Shown here piece after piece: positions 8,848-16,440 of a stretch of DNA of 37,116 nucleotides. The translations under genes and the position numbers were made by a program. This DNA is from Lachnospiraceae bacterium (GTDB lineage: Bacteria; Bacillota; Clostridia; Lachnospirales; Lachnospiraceae), in the NCBI GenBank assembly GCA_017614155.1, contig JAGACK010000045.1, forward strand, positions 1 to 37,116, written 5' to 3'. A model generated the notes under the pieces. It searched no databases. It was not told the DNA's origin and worked only from the letters and a program-made list of their open reading frames with translations. Position 1 is the first letter of the stretch. Each line of letters opens with the position of its first letter.

Positions 8848-9755
8848 TTGATAAACTCCTTGATAGATGTTGCTACCGATGCAACATTTGAAAGCTGGGC
8901 AGGAACTATGATCTTTGTTGCCTGTCCGTCAGCTGCCTTTTCAAACGCTTCGATAGATTTCAGCTTGAGCACCGCATCATCTGCTCCTGCTTCCTTCAGA
9001 GCCCTGATACCTTCAGCGGTGGCCTGCTGCACCTCGAGTATAGCCTTTGCCTGTCCCTGAGCGACCTTGATCTCTCTTTCCTTTTCAGCCTCAGCTGCAA
9101 GTATGGCTGCCTGCTTCTCGCCTTCTGCATGGAGCACCATTGACTGCTTGTGTCCCTCTGCCTCAAGGATTGCTGACTGCTTCTGTCCTTCTGCCTCAAG
9201 GATCGCTGCTCTCTTGTCACGCTCTGCCTTCATCTGCTTTTCCATTGATTCCTGGATGGGCTTGGGCGGAGTGATATCCTTGAGCTCGACTCTGGTCACC
9301 TTGATGCCCCAGGGATCGGTCGCTGTATCGAGAGTGGATCTCATCTTTGTATTGATGGTCTCCCTTGATGTGAGCGTCTGGTCAAGCTCCAGGTCGCCTA
9401 TGACATTTCGAAGAGTCGTAGCCGAAAGGTTCTCGATAGCCATTATGGGATTCTCCACGCCGTATGCATAGAGTTTCGGATCGGTTATCTGAAAGAATAC
9501 GACCGTATTGATCATCATCGTGACATTATCCTTTGTGATGACCGGCTGCGGAGGAAAGTCCGCCACCTGTTCCTTCAGTGAGACTCTTCTGGCCACCCTG
9601 TCAATGATCGGCAGCTTGAAATGAAGTCCGACCGACCAGGTCGCCACATATGCGCCGAGTCTTTCCACTACGGCTGCCTGGGCCTGGGGAACTATCTTTA
9701 TACAGCTTCCCAGTACCATGATCACGATCAGTATCAGCACAAGAAATACATACAT
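8844..9755 (-). CDS. SPFH/band 7 (stomatin-like, QmcA-type) membrane protein
   Basis: A 303-residue SPFH-domain protein of the QmcA/stomatin type, anchored by an N-terminal hydrophobic segment (1-17) and forming large rings linked to membrane microdomains. The band 7 domain spans about 25-180 ([39 protein letters not shown]). It is followed by an alanine/glutamate-rich coiled coil built from 11-residue repeats and a C-terminal helical region. It lies 3 bases after an NfeD gene, the classic NfeD-SPFH pairing in which NfeD partners the SPFH ring. It overlaps argF by 4 bases. Confidence 0.93.
   Translation of the reverse strand: MYVFLVLILIVIMVLGSCIKIVPQAQAAVVERLGAYVATWSVGLHFKLPIIDRVARRVSLKEQVADFPPQPVITKDNVTMMINTVVFFQITDPKLYAYGVENPIMAIENLSATTLRNVIGDLELDQTLTSRETINTKMRSTLDTATDPWGIKVTRVELKDITPPKPIQESMEKQMKAERDKRAAILEAEGQKQSAILEAEGHKQSMVLHAEGEKQAAILAAEAEKEREIKVAQGQAKAILEVQQATAEGIRALKEAGADDAVLKLKSIEAFEKAADGQATKIIVPAQLSNVASVATSIKEFIK
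9075..9206 (-). repeat. Four 33-bp (11-residue) repeats in the SPFH coiled coil
   Basis: Residues 184-227 of the SPFH protein are four in-frame 11-residue units: [33 protein letters not shown] and [11 protein letters not shown]. The first two are also near-identical at the DNA level. Hendecad repeats fit the long rod of SPFH rings, and this tract could expand or contract by slippage. Confidence 0.75.
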
Positions 9756-9758
9756 TTT

Positions 9759-10232
9759 CTATACCCCCTCTTTTTCCTTTAGTATGAGTTTGACGCCTTC
9801 TATGCTGTCTATATTGCAAATACTCCCCTTGGAGCATTTACCTTCCTTTTCCTTCATCCTGGCAGTCCACACCACTCCGTCCACCGTTGCTTCACCCTTT
9901 CCTGCAACATTGTCGATGTCCTCGGTCACGACCGCATCCTTTCCGATGAGGCTTTCCACATTTGTCCTTATACCCATTTTCCCGAAATATCTGACCGAGA
10001 TAGGCCTGATAAGAAGCAGCAGCGCAAGCGCCGCCACGAGAAATAATACGACCTGCAGCCAGAACGGCGCTCCGAGCAGCGCTGCTATGAGTGCAGCCAG
10101 CGCGCCTGCCGCAAACCATAATGATGTCAGAGATACAGTCGATGCTTCCACTATAAGCATCGCTATCAAAACTACGAGCCAGATACCACTCTGGTTTCCG
10201 GCTCCTGAAAGATTGCTGAATATTTCGTTCAT
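9759..10232 (-). CDS. NfeD-family membrane protein
   Basis: A 157-residue short-form NfeD. Two to three transmembrane segments (about residues 14-70: SGIWLVVLIAMLIVEA, LWFAAGALAALIAALLG, LQVVLFLVAALALLLLI) are followed by a soluble OB-fold domain (VESLIGKDAVVTEDIDN...GVVWTARMKE). The protease domain of long NfeD proteins is absent. Short NfeDs are partners of SPFH proteins, and the next gene, 3 bases away, is one. The upstream hydrolase gene ends 9 bases before the start, consistent with one transcript. Confidence 0.92.
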   Translation of the reverse strand: MNEIFSNLSGAGNQSGIWLVVLIAMLIVEASTVSLTSLWFAAGALAALIAALLGAPFWLQVVLFLVAALALLLLIRPISVRYFGKMGIRTNVESLIGKDAVVTEDIDNVAGKGEATVDGVVWTARMKEKEGKCSKGSICNIDSIEGVKLILKEKEGV

Positions 10233-10241
10233 ATCATTATC

Positions 10242-11534
10242 CTACCAGAAAACATGATGTCCTACCACCACACCTGCATGCCCCGATCTGGCATTTCTGA
10301 AGTGTGATGCCGTTCCGATATTTGATACGCCGCTTATGGCGTCCTTTGCAGCCTGCCTGGCGACCGGACCTATGGCACCCGTTGAAAGTGTCACGGCCAG
10401 CTTTCCGCTAGATGCAGGTCCGAACTGTCCCGGAGCATATATAGCGTTCCTGATGCTTCCATAGGAACCCCTTGCCCTGTTCATGACCACAGCGCCTACT
10501 GCCAGCTGTCCTTCATATATATCATTTCCGCATTCGCACTGGATCAAAGCCGCAAGAAGCGTCTCATCATCAACTGATGCGCTCGCAGCTCCGTTGTTTG
10601 TAACATTTGTTGCCGTAGTCTGGGCTGCGTTATTATTTTCTGCGGCAGATGCCACTGATTCCTTTGCCTTTTCCGCTGCCGACTTGGAATTCTTCTTCAG
10701 CTTTTCAGATGCCTTTGCTGCAGCTTCCTTCTGTTCCTTCTCCTTCTTTTCCCTGGCGTTTACCTCTTCCATGGTCTCGCCCTGAAGGAAATCATATCCT
10801 ATGGAAATATAATCGTTTGAAACATAGCCCTCTTCGGATCCTTCGGTTCCGTCATCAAAACGGACCTTTGTCCATTCATCCTCGGATTCCACGACCCTGA
10901 CCTCGACACCCTGTCCGAGCAGGGCAGTGATGTCAGCATTTTCATCAGCATCTGCACGGACTCTTAAAGTCTCTGTCGTTATCGTCGCTATCTTGCTGTT
11001 TCCTTCTTCTATCTTTGTCCTTGCCTCGTCCCCGAAAACAAGAAAATCATCCTTTGCCCAGCCTTCAAGATTTCCGGATCTGACATGTGTCCATCCATCC
11101 TTCTGCTCGATGATCTCGGCAACACAGTCCTTGTAGAGATATCCTGCAAGCAAAGCATCCTCTGTCGGTTCTTTCCGGACATTCATGTTGTTTTCCACAT
11201 TTGCCACGCAGAGTCCCGAAAGTTCATCCTTTTCCTCTTCGGGCTCGCTTTCACCGGTTACAGCAAGGGTGTCAAATGTCACTACATCTGCGGACTGGTC
11301 GACAACAGTCATTGCCTCTCCGCCGGCTCCGGCCGAAAGCACCTCTGTCATAGCCGTCCTGCCTGAAGATGGATTGCCCGCATCCGGTACTTCATGCATT
11401 GAATAGGCATACTTTCCTGCGCCTGCAGAAACCCCATCCAATACTTCCGATGCAGCCACAGTGTATTCAGTTGTTATGGCAAACAGCAGGCTGAGAGCAA
11501 ACGCTGTTGCCGTCATCATACACTTCTTCATCAT
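10242..11534 (-). CDS. Secreted cell-wall hydrolase with SH3 domains (SleB-like)
   Basis: A 430-residue exported protein. Residues 1-28 are a signal peptide (MMKK, hydrophobic core, VAA). Two bacterial SH3 domains follow at about 108-168 (MNVRKEPTEDALLAGYL...WTHVRSGNLEGWA) and 185-246 (LRVRADADENADI...GYVSNDYI). A lysine/alanine/glutamate-rich linker spans 255-300. The C-terminal hydrolase_2/SleB-type domain (322-430) begins ETLLAALIQCECGND, where Glu334 is the likely catalytic acid. The family cleaves peptidoglycan glycan strands. SleB is a spore-cortex enzyme, but the SH3 wall-binding modules and co-location with metabolic genes suggest vegetative wall turnover. A good promoter lies so close that the mRNA may be leaderless. 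Confidence 0.9.
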   Translation of the reverse strand: MMKKCMMTATAFALSLLFAITTEYTVAASEVLDGVSAGAGKYAYSMHEVPDAGNPSSGRTAMTEVLSAGAGGEAMTVVDQSADVVTFDTLAVTGESEPEEEKDELSGLCVANVENNMNVRKEPTEDALLAGYLYKDCVAEIIEQKDGWTHVRSGNLEGWAKDDFLVFGDEARTKIEEGNSKIATITTETLRVRADADENADITALLGQGVEVRVVESEDEWTKVRFDDGTEGSEEGYVSNDYISIGYDFLQGETMEEVNAREKKEKEQKEAAAKASEKLKKNSKSAAEKAKESVASAAENNNAAQTTATNVTNNGAASASVDDETLLAALIQCECGNDIYEGQLAVGAVVMNRARGSYGSIRNAIYAPGQFGPASSGKLAVTLSTGAIGPVARQAAKDAISGVSNIGTASHFRNARSGHAGVVVGHHVFW

Positions 11535-11540
11535 AGGTGC

Positions 11541-11569
11541 ATCTTAACAAATTTGTAACATTATGTCAA
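11541..11569 (-). promoter_or_regulatory. Promoter of the cell-wall hydrolase run, with possible operator
   Basis: On the minus strand TTGACA (11569-11564), a 17-base spacer and TAAGAT (11546-11541). The predicted start lies at or within a few bases of the ATG at 11534, leaving little or no 5' leader. The palindrome ACAAATTTGT (11547-11556) lies in the spacer, where a repressor could bind. A second, isolated TATAAT (11583-11578) upstream lacks a good -35. Confidence 0.55.
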
Positions 11570-11694
11570 ATTGACCAATTATAACGCATGTATTTTCACT
11601 ACATCTTGTGGTCAGTTTTGTAACAAATACGAAATATTTGATTGTAACTGTCAGATTATTCGAAAAAACGACAAAATTCGCAGACAAAATCTCT

Positions 11695-12732
11695 CTATTG
11701 TCTCATCAGATACACATCCTCTTTCAGATGAAATCCGCTGTCGATGATTACCTCGTCCATATTATCCTTTGTAACCGCAACCGGATCTATCTTGACATAG
11801 GGTACGCTGTACCTGCCGTCCTCTATCGTATCCTCCGTGTCCGGCTTTTCGCCCGATGCCAGCTTTACCGCGCACTCGGCAGCTTTTTTTGCCAGCTTTT
11901 CTATAGGCTTGTACACGGTCATTGTCTGCGTTCCCTCAACTACTCTCTGGCAGGCGTCCAGATCGGCATCCTGGCCTACGACGGCAACCTGGCCGGCTTT
12001 TCTTTTGACCGAGTAGTATCTGACCGCCTGACCGGCCAGAGTATCGTTTCCGCACATCACCCCATCCACCGAATCAGCCAGCGTCTGATGCTCCTCGAGA
12101 TATTTGAAGGCTTCCTCTCCGTTCCACTCCGATGCGTAATACTCGTCCTCAACTATTATGTTCCGGCCCGCCATGGTATCATCAAACCCCTTGTTGACCA
12201 GGGAAACATTGTTGTCCTTTGCAGGTCCGTTTATCTTCAGTATCCGTCCCTTGCCGGAAAGCGTGGTCAGCAGAGCCTTTGCCATATAGTGTCCGACCAT
12301 CTCATTGTCAAAGGAGATATACAGATCGGCTCCCGCGTTTCTTATCAGTCTGTCATAGGCTATCACCGGTATATTTTTGGCCTTTGCCTCCCGTACCTCG
12401 CTTGTGATCGCGTTGCTGTCCACCGCGACTATAACTATGACATCGACCCCCTTTTCCGTGAAATACCTGATCTGATCCTTCTGCCTGTTGACATCACCGT
12501 TGGCATTCTGCACATTTACCTCTGCGCCCATATCCTTTGCGGTGGTCACAAATATATCCCTGTCTCTCTCCCATCTTTCTATGACGAAGCTGTCAAAGGT
12601 CACCCCTATCTCTATCGGCGAATCTTTTCCCCCGGTCTTTTTCTGCTGATCATCCGTCTCCACGCCCGAGCTGCATCCGAAAAGCATCACCGCGCATAGG
12701 ATCAGCGATATTATTATCCTTCCTGTCTTCAT
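11695..12732 (-). CDS. Xylose-binding-like sugar-binding lipoprotein
   Basis: A 345-residue substrate-binding lipoprotein with a lipobox at 17-20 (LFGC, Cys20 lipidated). The mature part is a type I periplasmic-binding fold (Peripla_BP_4) closest in look to D-xylose-binding XylF: GVTFDSFVIERWERDRDIF, VIVIVAVDSNAI, VIAYDRLI, YISFDNEMVG and a GNDTLAGQA hinge segment. No permease or ATPase gene lies nearby, so it either serves transporters encoded elsewhere or feeds the adjacent sensor system. Its ATG overlaps the response regulator stop by four bases, and it is last in the four-gene unit. I see no clear terminator in the 160-base gap that follows. Confidence 0.88.
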   Translation of the reverse strand: MKTGRIIISLILCAVMLFGCSSGVETDDQQKKTGGKDSPIEIGVTFDSFVIERWERDRDIFVTTAKDMGAEVNVQNANGDVNRQKDQIRYFTEKGVDVIVIVAVDSNAITSEVREAKAKNIPVIAYDRLIRNAGADLYISFDNEMVGHYMAKALLTTLSGKGRILKINGPAKDNNVSLVNKGFDDTMAGRNIIVEDEYYASEWNGEEAFKYLEEHQTLADSVDGVMCGNDTLAGQAVRYYSVKRKAGQVAVVGQDADLDACQRVVEGTQTMTVYKPIEKLAKKAAECAVKLASGEKPDTEDTIEDGRYSVPYVKIDPVAVTKDNMDEVIIDSGFHLKEDVYLMRQ

Positions 12733-14027
12733 TTATTCTCCTTCATGCTCTCACGGTACTCCGTAGGCGTGACTCCCTCCGACTTTTTGAATATCCTCGA
12801 AAAATAGTTCGGATCCGAATAGCCCACTCTCGCGCAGATATCCTTTATGGAATTGTCCGGATCCTTCATCAGTTCCATGGCTTTTTTCATCCGAAGCGAT
12901 GTCAGGTATTCCATGAAGGTCTCGCCTGTCTCCTCCCTGAAAAGCCTTGACAGATAATAAGGACTTACTTCAACATGACCTGCCACATCATCAAGCGAGA
13001 TATCTTTATCAAAATTATCTTCTATGAATCTCTTTGCAGCCTCTGCCGTACTTTCGGACCTTTCGGTCCTTCTTGAAGGATCTCCCTGACTCCTGTAGCC
13101 TTTTGGCAGCTCGCTTGCGTGAACCACCCGGCCTTCAGCATAGCCCAGGGCATCGAGCGCCAGGCTGTAGGATTCATAAAGAGAACGAAGAGGCCTTGCC
13201 GGGCCTATCCCAACCCTGAACTCCGTTCCTGTTTTCTCGCTGAGCTCATCTGTCAGTTTTTCTACCTTTTCGGTGAACGCTTCGGTCTCCGTCTGATCCT
13301 TTCCGTCATCCTTTACCGAAAAGAAGCAGATTATCTTGTTCGAGAGCAGCGGCCCCACGATACAGTTCAGCCTTCCTTTGATCAGTTCCCTGATCCTCTC
13401 ATACTTGGGCGATATCCTGATGCCCGCGCCTACGGGCCCTGTATCTTCCTTATTATTTTCTCCGCGGGCTTCTATCACGATCATGTATCCCCTGTTCTCT
13501 TCTATGCCCAGAAGCGAGCGGTAGTTATCAGCCTCATTCCCGTAGTCTTCCTGAAAAAGGATGGAGTAAATGAACCCGGATTCTATCATCGGGATGACGC
13601 TTTCCATCTTTTCCATGATGAGCAGTTCGTTATTTCTCTTTTCACGGAGCTCGTCAATCTTTGCCATGGCCCTTTTCAGGACATCGACTATCATATCTTT
13701 GCTGAAGGGCTTATTCAGATAATCAAGGACATTCAGGTTGATGGCTTCTCTTGCGTAATCGAACTTGTCATACGCGCTCATGATTATCAGCACTATGGAC
13801 GGATTGGACTTGCGAAGCTCCTTCATTGCTTCGATCCCGTTTATGCCGGGCATCTGTATATCCATGAAGGCTATATCGGGCCTGAAGCTTTCCGACATTT
13901 CTATGACCTGTCTGCCGGTCTTTGCGATACAGATCTCACATTTATCCTGAAACTTTTTTTCTATTATGAACTTCAGGGAATCCGTCACTATCCCTTCATC
14001 ATCTGCAAGCAGAAGTTTATACATCAT
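12729..14027 (-). CDS. YesN-type response regulator (REC + AraC HTH)
   Basis: A 432-residue response regulator. The receiver domain (1-120) has the phospho-acceptor Asp56 in FMDIQMPG, the acidic DDE patch (10-11) and the conserved KPF lysine (NKPFSK). A long middle region of about 200 residues, typical of YesN proteins, precedes two AraC-type helix-turn-helices (about 330-428, ISLDDVAGHVEVSPYYLSRLF and VGYSDPNYFSRIFKKSEG). It probably activates sugar-utilisation promoters when phosphorylated by the neighbouring kinase. Two ATG codons are adjacent (14027 and 14024); the GGAGG spacing slightly favours 14024. It overlaps the kinase by 11 bases. Confidence 0.93.
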   Translation of the reverse strand: MMYKLLLADDEGIVTDSLKFIIEKKFQDKCEICIAKTGRQVIEMSESFRPDIAFMDIQMPGINGIEAMKELRKSNPSIVLIIMSAYDKFDYAREAINLNVLDYLNKPFSKDMIVDVLKRAMAKIDELREKRNNELLIMEKMESVIPMIESGFIYSILFQEDYGNEADNYRSLLGIEENRGYMIVIEARGENNKEDTGPVGAGIRISPKYERIRELIKGRLNCIVGPLLSNKIICFFSVKDDGKDQTETEAFTEKVEKLTDELSEKTGTEFRVGIGPARPLRSLYESYSLALDALGYAEGRVVHASELPKGYRSQGDPSRRTERSESTAEAAKRFIEDNFDKDISLDDVAGHVEVSPYYLSRLFREETGETFMEYLTSLRMKKAMELMKDPDNSIKDICARVGYSDPNYFSRIFKKSEGVTPTEYRESMKENK

Positions 14028-15330
14028 CTCCTCCGTTACCCTCAGGTATGAACAGCGTCACCGTAGTGCCTTTGTCCTTTCCCCCGCTTTCAAGCTTCAG
14101 GACCTCTTCTGTTCCATAATAAAGGCGCATCCTTGATATCACATTCAAAAGACCGACTCCGTTCGAATCCTTCATTATCTTTTCTTCACCGGCAGTTCCC
14201 GACATGACCTCCTCTATCTTCTGCTGCGTCATTCCTGCCCCGTTATCCGTAACCTTTACCTCTATCATTCCATCCGTCCTCTGCACCGAAAGTATTATCA
14301 GCTTTTCCCTGTCGATATTGCGCACTCCGTAGTTTACCGCGTTTTCGACTACAGGCTGAAGTATCATCCCGGGAACGACCACTTTCGTGCAGCTTTCATC
14401 CACATCCTTTTTGAAGTGGATCTCGCCGGAAAACCTGACATTCAGGATGTAGATATAATTATCCACCAAACCTATCTCCTGTGCAAGCGTGGTATCCCCG
14501 TCGGCTCCCTTGATCCTGTATCTGAAAAATGCGGCCATGTTCTGTATATAATCATAGGTCCTGTCGGCTCCTTCGAGCATGGCAAGCTGAGCTCCGGCAT
14601 TCAGGGTATTGAACAGGAAGTGCGGGTTTATCTGTGCCTGAAGGTATTTCAGCTCGGCATCCTTCAGGTGGGTCTCCATCATTATCTGTCTCTCACGCAC
14701 AGGATCCATGATGTTCTTTGTGTACAGCCCCGTCACGACTATATTAAAGATGCTCATTATGACGAGAACCAGGATCGTGATATATTCCAGCGATCTGAAG
14801 GTGCCCATGAGTCCGGAATAGTTCTTTGTGTTCTGCTTGAACCTCTCATTGTTCAGGCTGTATATATATGAATTGATATATCCGTATATTTCTTCGGCCG
14901 TCTCATAGGACTGTCTGTATTTCTCGATCACCCTTCCTCTTTTTGACTGTATGGTCCGTGAAGTGTAATTGAGATAGGTATCGGACATTTTGAGTATATT
15001 GCTCTGGATCACCCCGAGATCTCCGCCGTTATTCAGTTCGGCCAGTTCCGCCAGGCGGTCCTTATATGTCTGCTCGGCCTCAAAGTATTCCTCTATGGCA
15101 TATGTGGACTTGGTATTCAGATATTCCGTCATGCTCCTCTGCACGGTATCCAGGGCATCCTTTGCTTCGTTGATCAGATAGTTGGTATAATAAACCCTGT
15201 TCATGCTGTCGATCGCATTATTGATATTTATGAACATTATGATGTTCACGGCTATGACCAGCGCAGATGTGATAAAGAAAAATATGGTCAGCTTCATCTG
15301 CACCGAAAGGGGTTCGCGTTTTTTATTCAA
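14017..15330 (-). CDS. YesM/LytS-type sensor histidine kinase
   Basis: A membrane sensor kinase of the His_kinase (YesM) family, about 437 residues from the preferred start. Counting from a longer TTG start at 15354, membrane segments lie near 21-45 and 190-212, with a ~140-residue helical extracytoplasmic domain between them. The phosphorylated His is residue 245 in QINPHFLFN, the N-box is PVVENAV (334-340) and the G-box is DNGAG (370-374) plus NGVGLLN. I prefer the TTG at 15330 because GGAGGGGGTGA sits just upstream; it overlaps the preceding stop by eight bases. No PAS or HAMP domain is obvious. The helical outer domain fits an interaction with a binding protein rather than direct ligand binding. 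Confidence 0.9.
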   Translation of the reverse strand: MNKKREPLSVQMKLTIFFFITSALVIAVNIIMFININNAIDSMNRVYYTNYLINEAKDALDTVQRSMTEYLNTKSTYAIEEYFEAEQTYKDRLAELAELNNGGDLGVIQSNILKMSDTYLNYTSRTIQSKRGRVIEKYRQSYETAEEIYGYINSYIYSLNNERFKQNTKNYSGLMGTFRSLEYITILVLVIMSIFNIVVTGLYTKNIMDPVRERQIMMETHLKDAELKYLQAQINPHFLFNTLNAGAQLAMLEGADRTYDYIQNMAAFFRYRIKGADGDTTLAQEIGLVDNYIYILNVRFSGEIHFKKDVDESCTKVVVPGMILQPVVENAVNYGVRNIDREKLIILSVQRTDGMIEVKVTDNGAGMTQQKIEEVMSGTAGEEKIMKDSNGVGLLNVISRMRLYYGTEEVLKLESGGKDKGTTVTLFIPEGNGGDDV

Positions 15331-16351
15331 TACCGTCACCCCCTCCGTCTTCAATATATCTGCCTACATTGCTTCCGTCTATCACGCGGATGTCAGCCGG
15401 CATATATTCGTTCACATATCCGTATTTATTGTATTCTGAAAGCGCTTCCACGCAGTATCTTCCCATCTGGTTCGTATCTATCGTGACCGTGGCCGTTATG
15501 ATGTTCTTCTCAATGGATGAAAGGATGGTGCTGTTTGTATAGAACCCGTATACACGGACATCTCCGACCCTGTTGTAATCGACAAGCGCCTGGCAGACGC
15601 AGGTCGTGTTTACCTCGCTTAAACACACGATGATATCAGGCAGTTCTTCTCCCATTATCAGGCTGCTTATCGTTTCTTCCGCGCCGAATGCGGATGTATC
15701 CGAGACAGCCATCGTTTTGATATTCACTCTGTCGAGGGCTTCTGCCTTGTTCAGCGTATCCATTATGCCCTGGCATGTGATGTTCTGGTTTGTATTATTC
15801 GCATCCGGGCTTGTCAGGACCAGGACGCTGGAATTCTTTCCGGTGTCATGTTCAAGGATCTGCGTGCCGTAGGCTTTTCCCAGCTCATAGTAGGCAAATC
15901 CCACAAACGACTTTCGAAGGGATGATGCATTATCCCTTCCGACGGTGATGACCGGAACACCCATCTTGTCTGCCCAGTTTATAAGTTCCTTTGTCTTCTG
16001 TGTCTCATCTGCCTGAAATATGATCCCGTCCATCCCGGCATACACGGCGATCTTTAAAAGCTCTGCGCTGTTATAGTTCTCTGTCAGGTTCTTTCCCATG
16101 AACTCTATATATGTCCCGCTGCCGGCAGATGCATTTACCGCCTCCCCGTATATGGCGTTATACATGTTATCGTCCCTGTCATCACAGATGAAGGCATAGT
16201 GACGCTCATAGCTGTCCTCCCCGCCGGGATCCAGCTCCAGCTGTCCGGTCTGCCGCCTGAAATACACCACGATCAGGATGGATATGGCGGCCATCAGGAT
16301 AACGAAAAGAATTATGACCCTCAGGGTATTTTTGTTCTCGCTCTTGTTCAT
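15323..16351 (-). CDS. Membrane-anchored sugar-binding sensor protein
   Basis: A 342-residue protein with a single N-terminal transmembrane segment (about 9-30, not followed by a cleavage site or lipobox) and an external type I periplasmic-binding fold (YAFICDDRDDNMYNAIYGEAV, GMDGIIFQADET, VPVITVGRDNAS, TIDTNQMGRYCVEAL). It is anchored rather than free and is encoded immediately before a YesM-type kinase, overlapping it. This is the layout of the XylFII-LytS systems known from solventogenic Clostridium, where the anchored binding protein presents the sugar to the kinase. The ligand is unknown. The start has only a weak ribosome site and follows the T run of the isomerase terminator closely. 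Confidence 0.85.
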   Translation of the reverse strand: MNKSENKNTLRVIILFVILMAAISILIVVYFRRQTGQLELDPGGEDSYERHYAFICDDRDDNMYNAIYGEAVNASAGSGTYIEFMGKNLTENYNSAELLKIAVYAGMDGIIFQADETQKTKELINWADKMGVPVITVGRDNASSLRKSFVGFAYYELGKAYGTQILEHDTGKNSSVLVLTSPDANNTNQNITCQGIMDTLNKAEALDRVNIKTMAVSDTSAFGAEETISSLIMGEELPDIIVCLSEVNTTCVCQALVDYNRVGDVRVYGFYTNSTILSSIEKNIITATVTIDTNQMGRYCVEALSEYNKYGYVNEYMPADIRVIDGSNVGRYIEDGGGDGIE

Positions 16352-16372
16352 CTGTTACAGGTATTTTTCCAT

Positions 16373-16421
16373 GAAAAAATCCTCCCCGCCTGATCCGTTT
16401 TGAAAGACCGGCGGGGAAGGA
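16373..16421 (-). terminator. Intrinsic terminator of the isomerase gene
   Basis: On the minus strand TCCTTCCCCGCC pairs with GGCGGGGAGGA (one bulge) across a ~19-base loop and is followed by TTTTTTC. It sits 20 bases after the isomerase stop. Any transcription of the sensor operon from upstream must read through it, or start from a promoter I could not identify. Confidence 0.85.
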
Positions 16422-16440
16422 TATGCTTGCTTCGTTTTTA

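Noticed and set aside
11608-12699. Plus-strand open frame of 363 codons opposite the XylF-like lipoprotein
   Set aside because: The minus strand has a lipobox and clear binding-protein motifs; the plus frame has no ribosome site or recognisable domain.
14017-15354. Longer kinase start at the TTG at 15354
   Set aside because: The GGAGGGGGTGA site lies inside that extension and is correctly spaced for the TTG at 15330.
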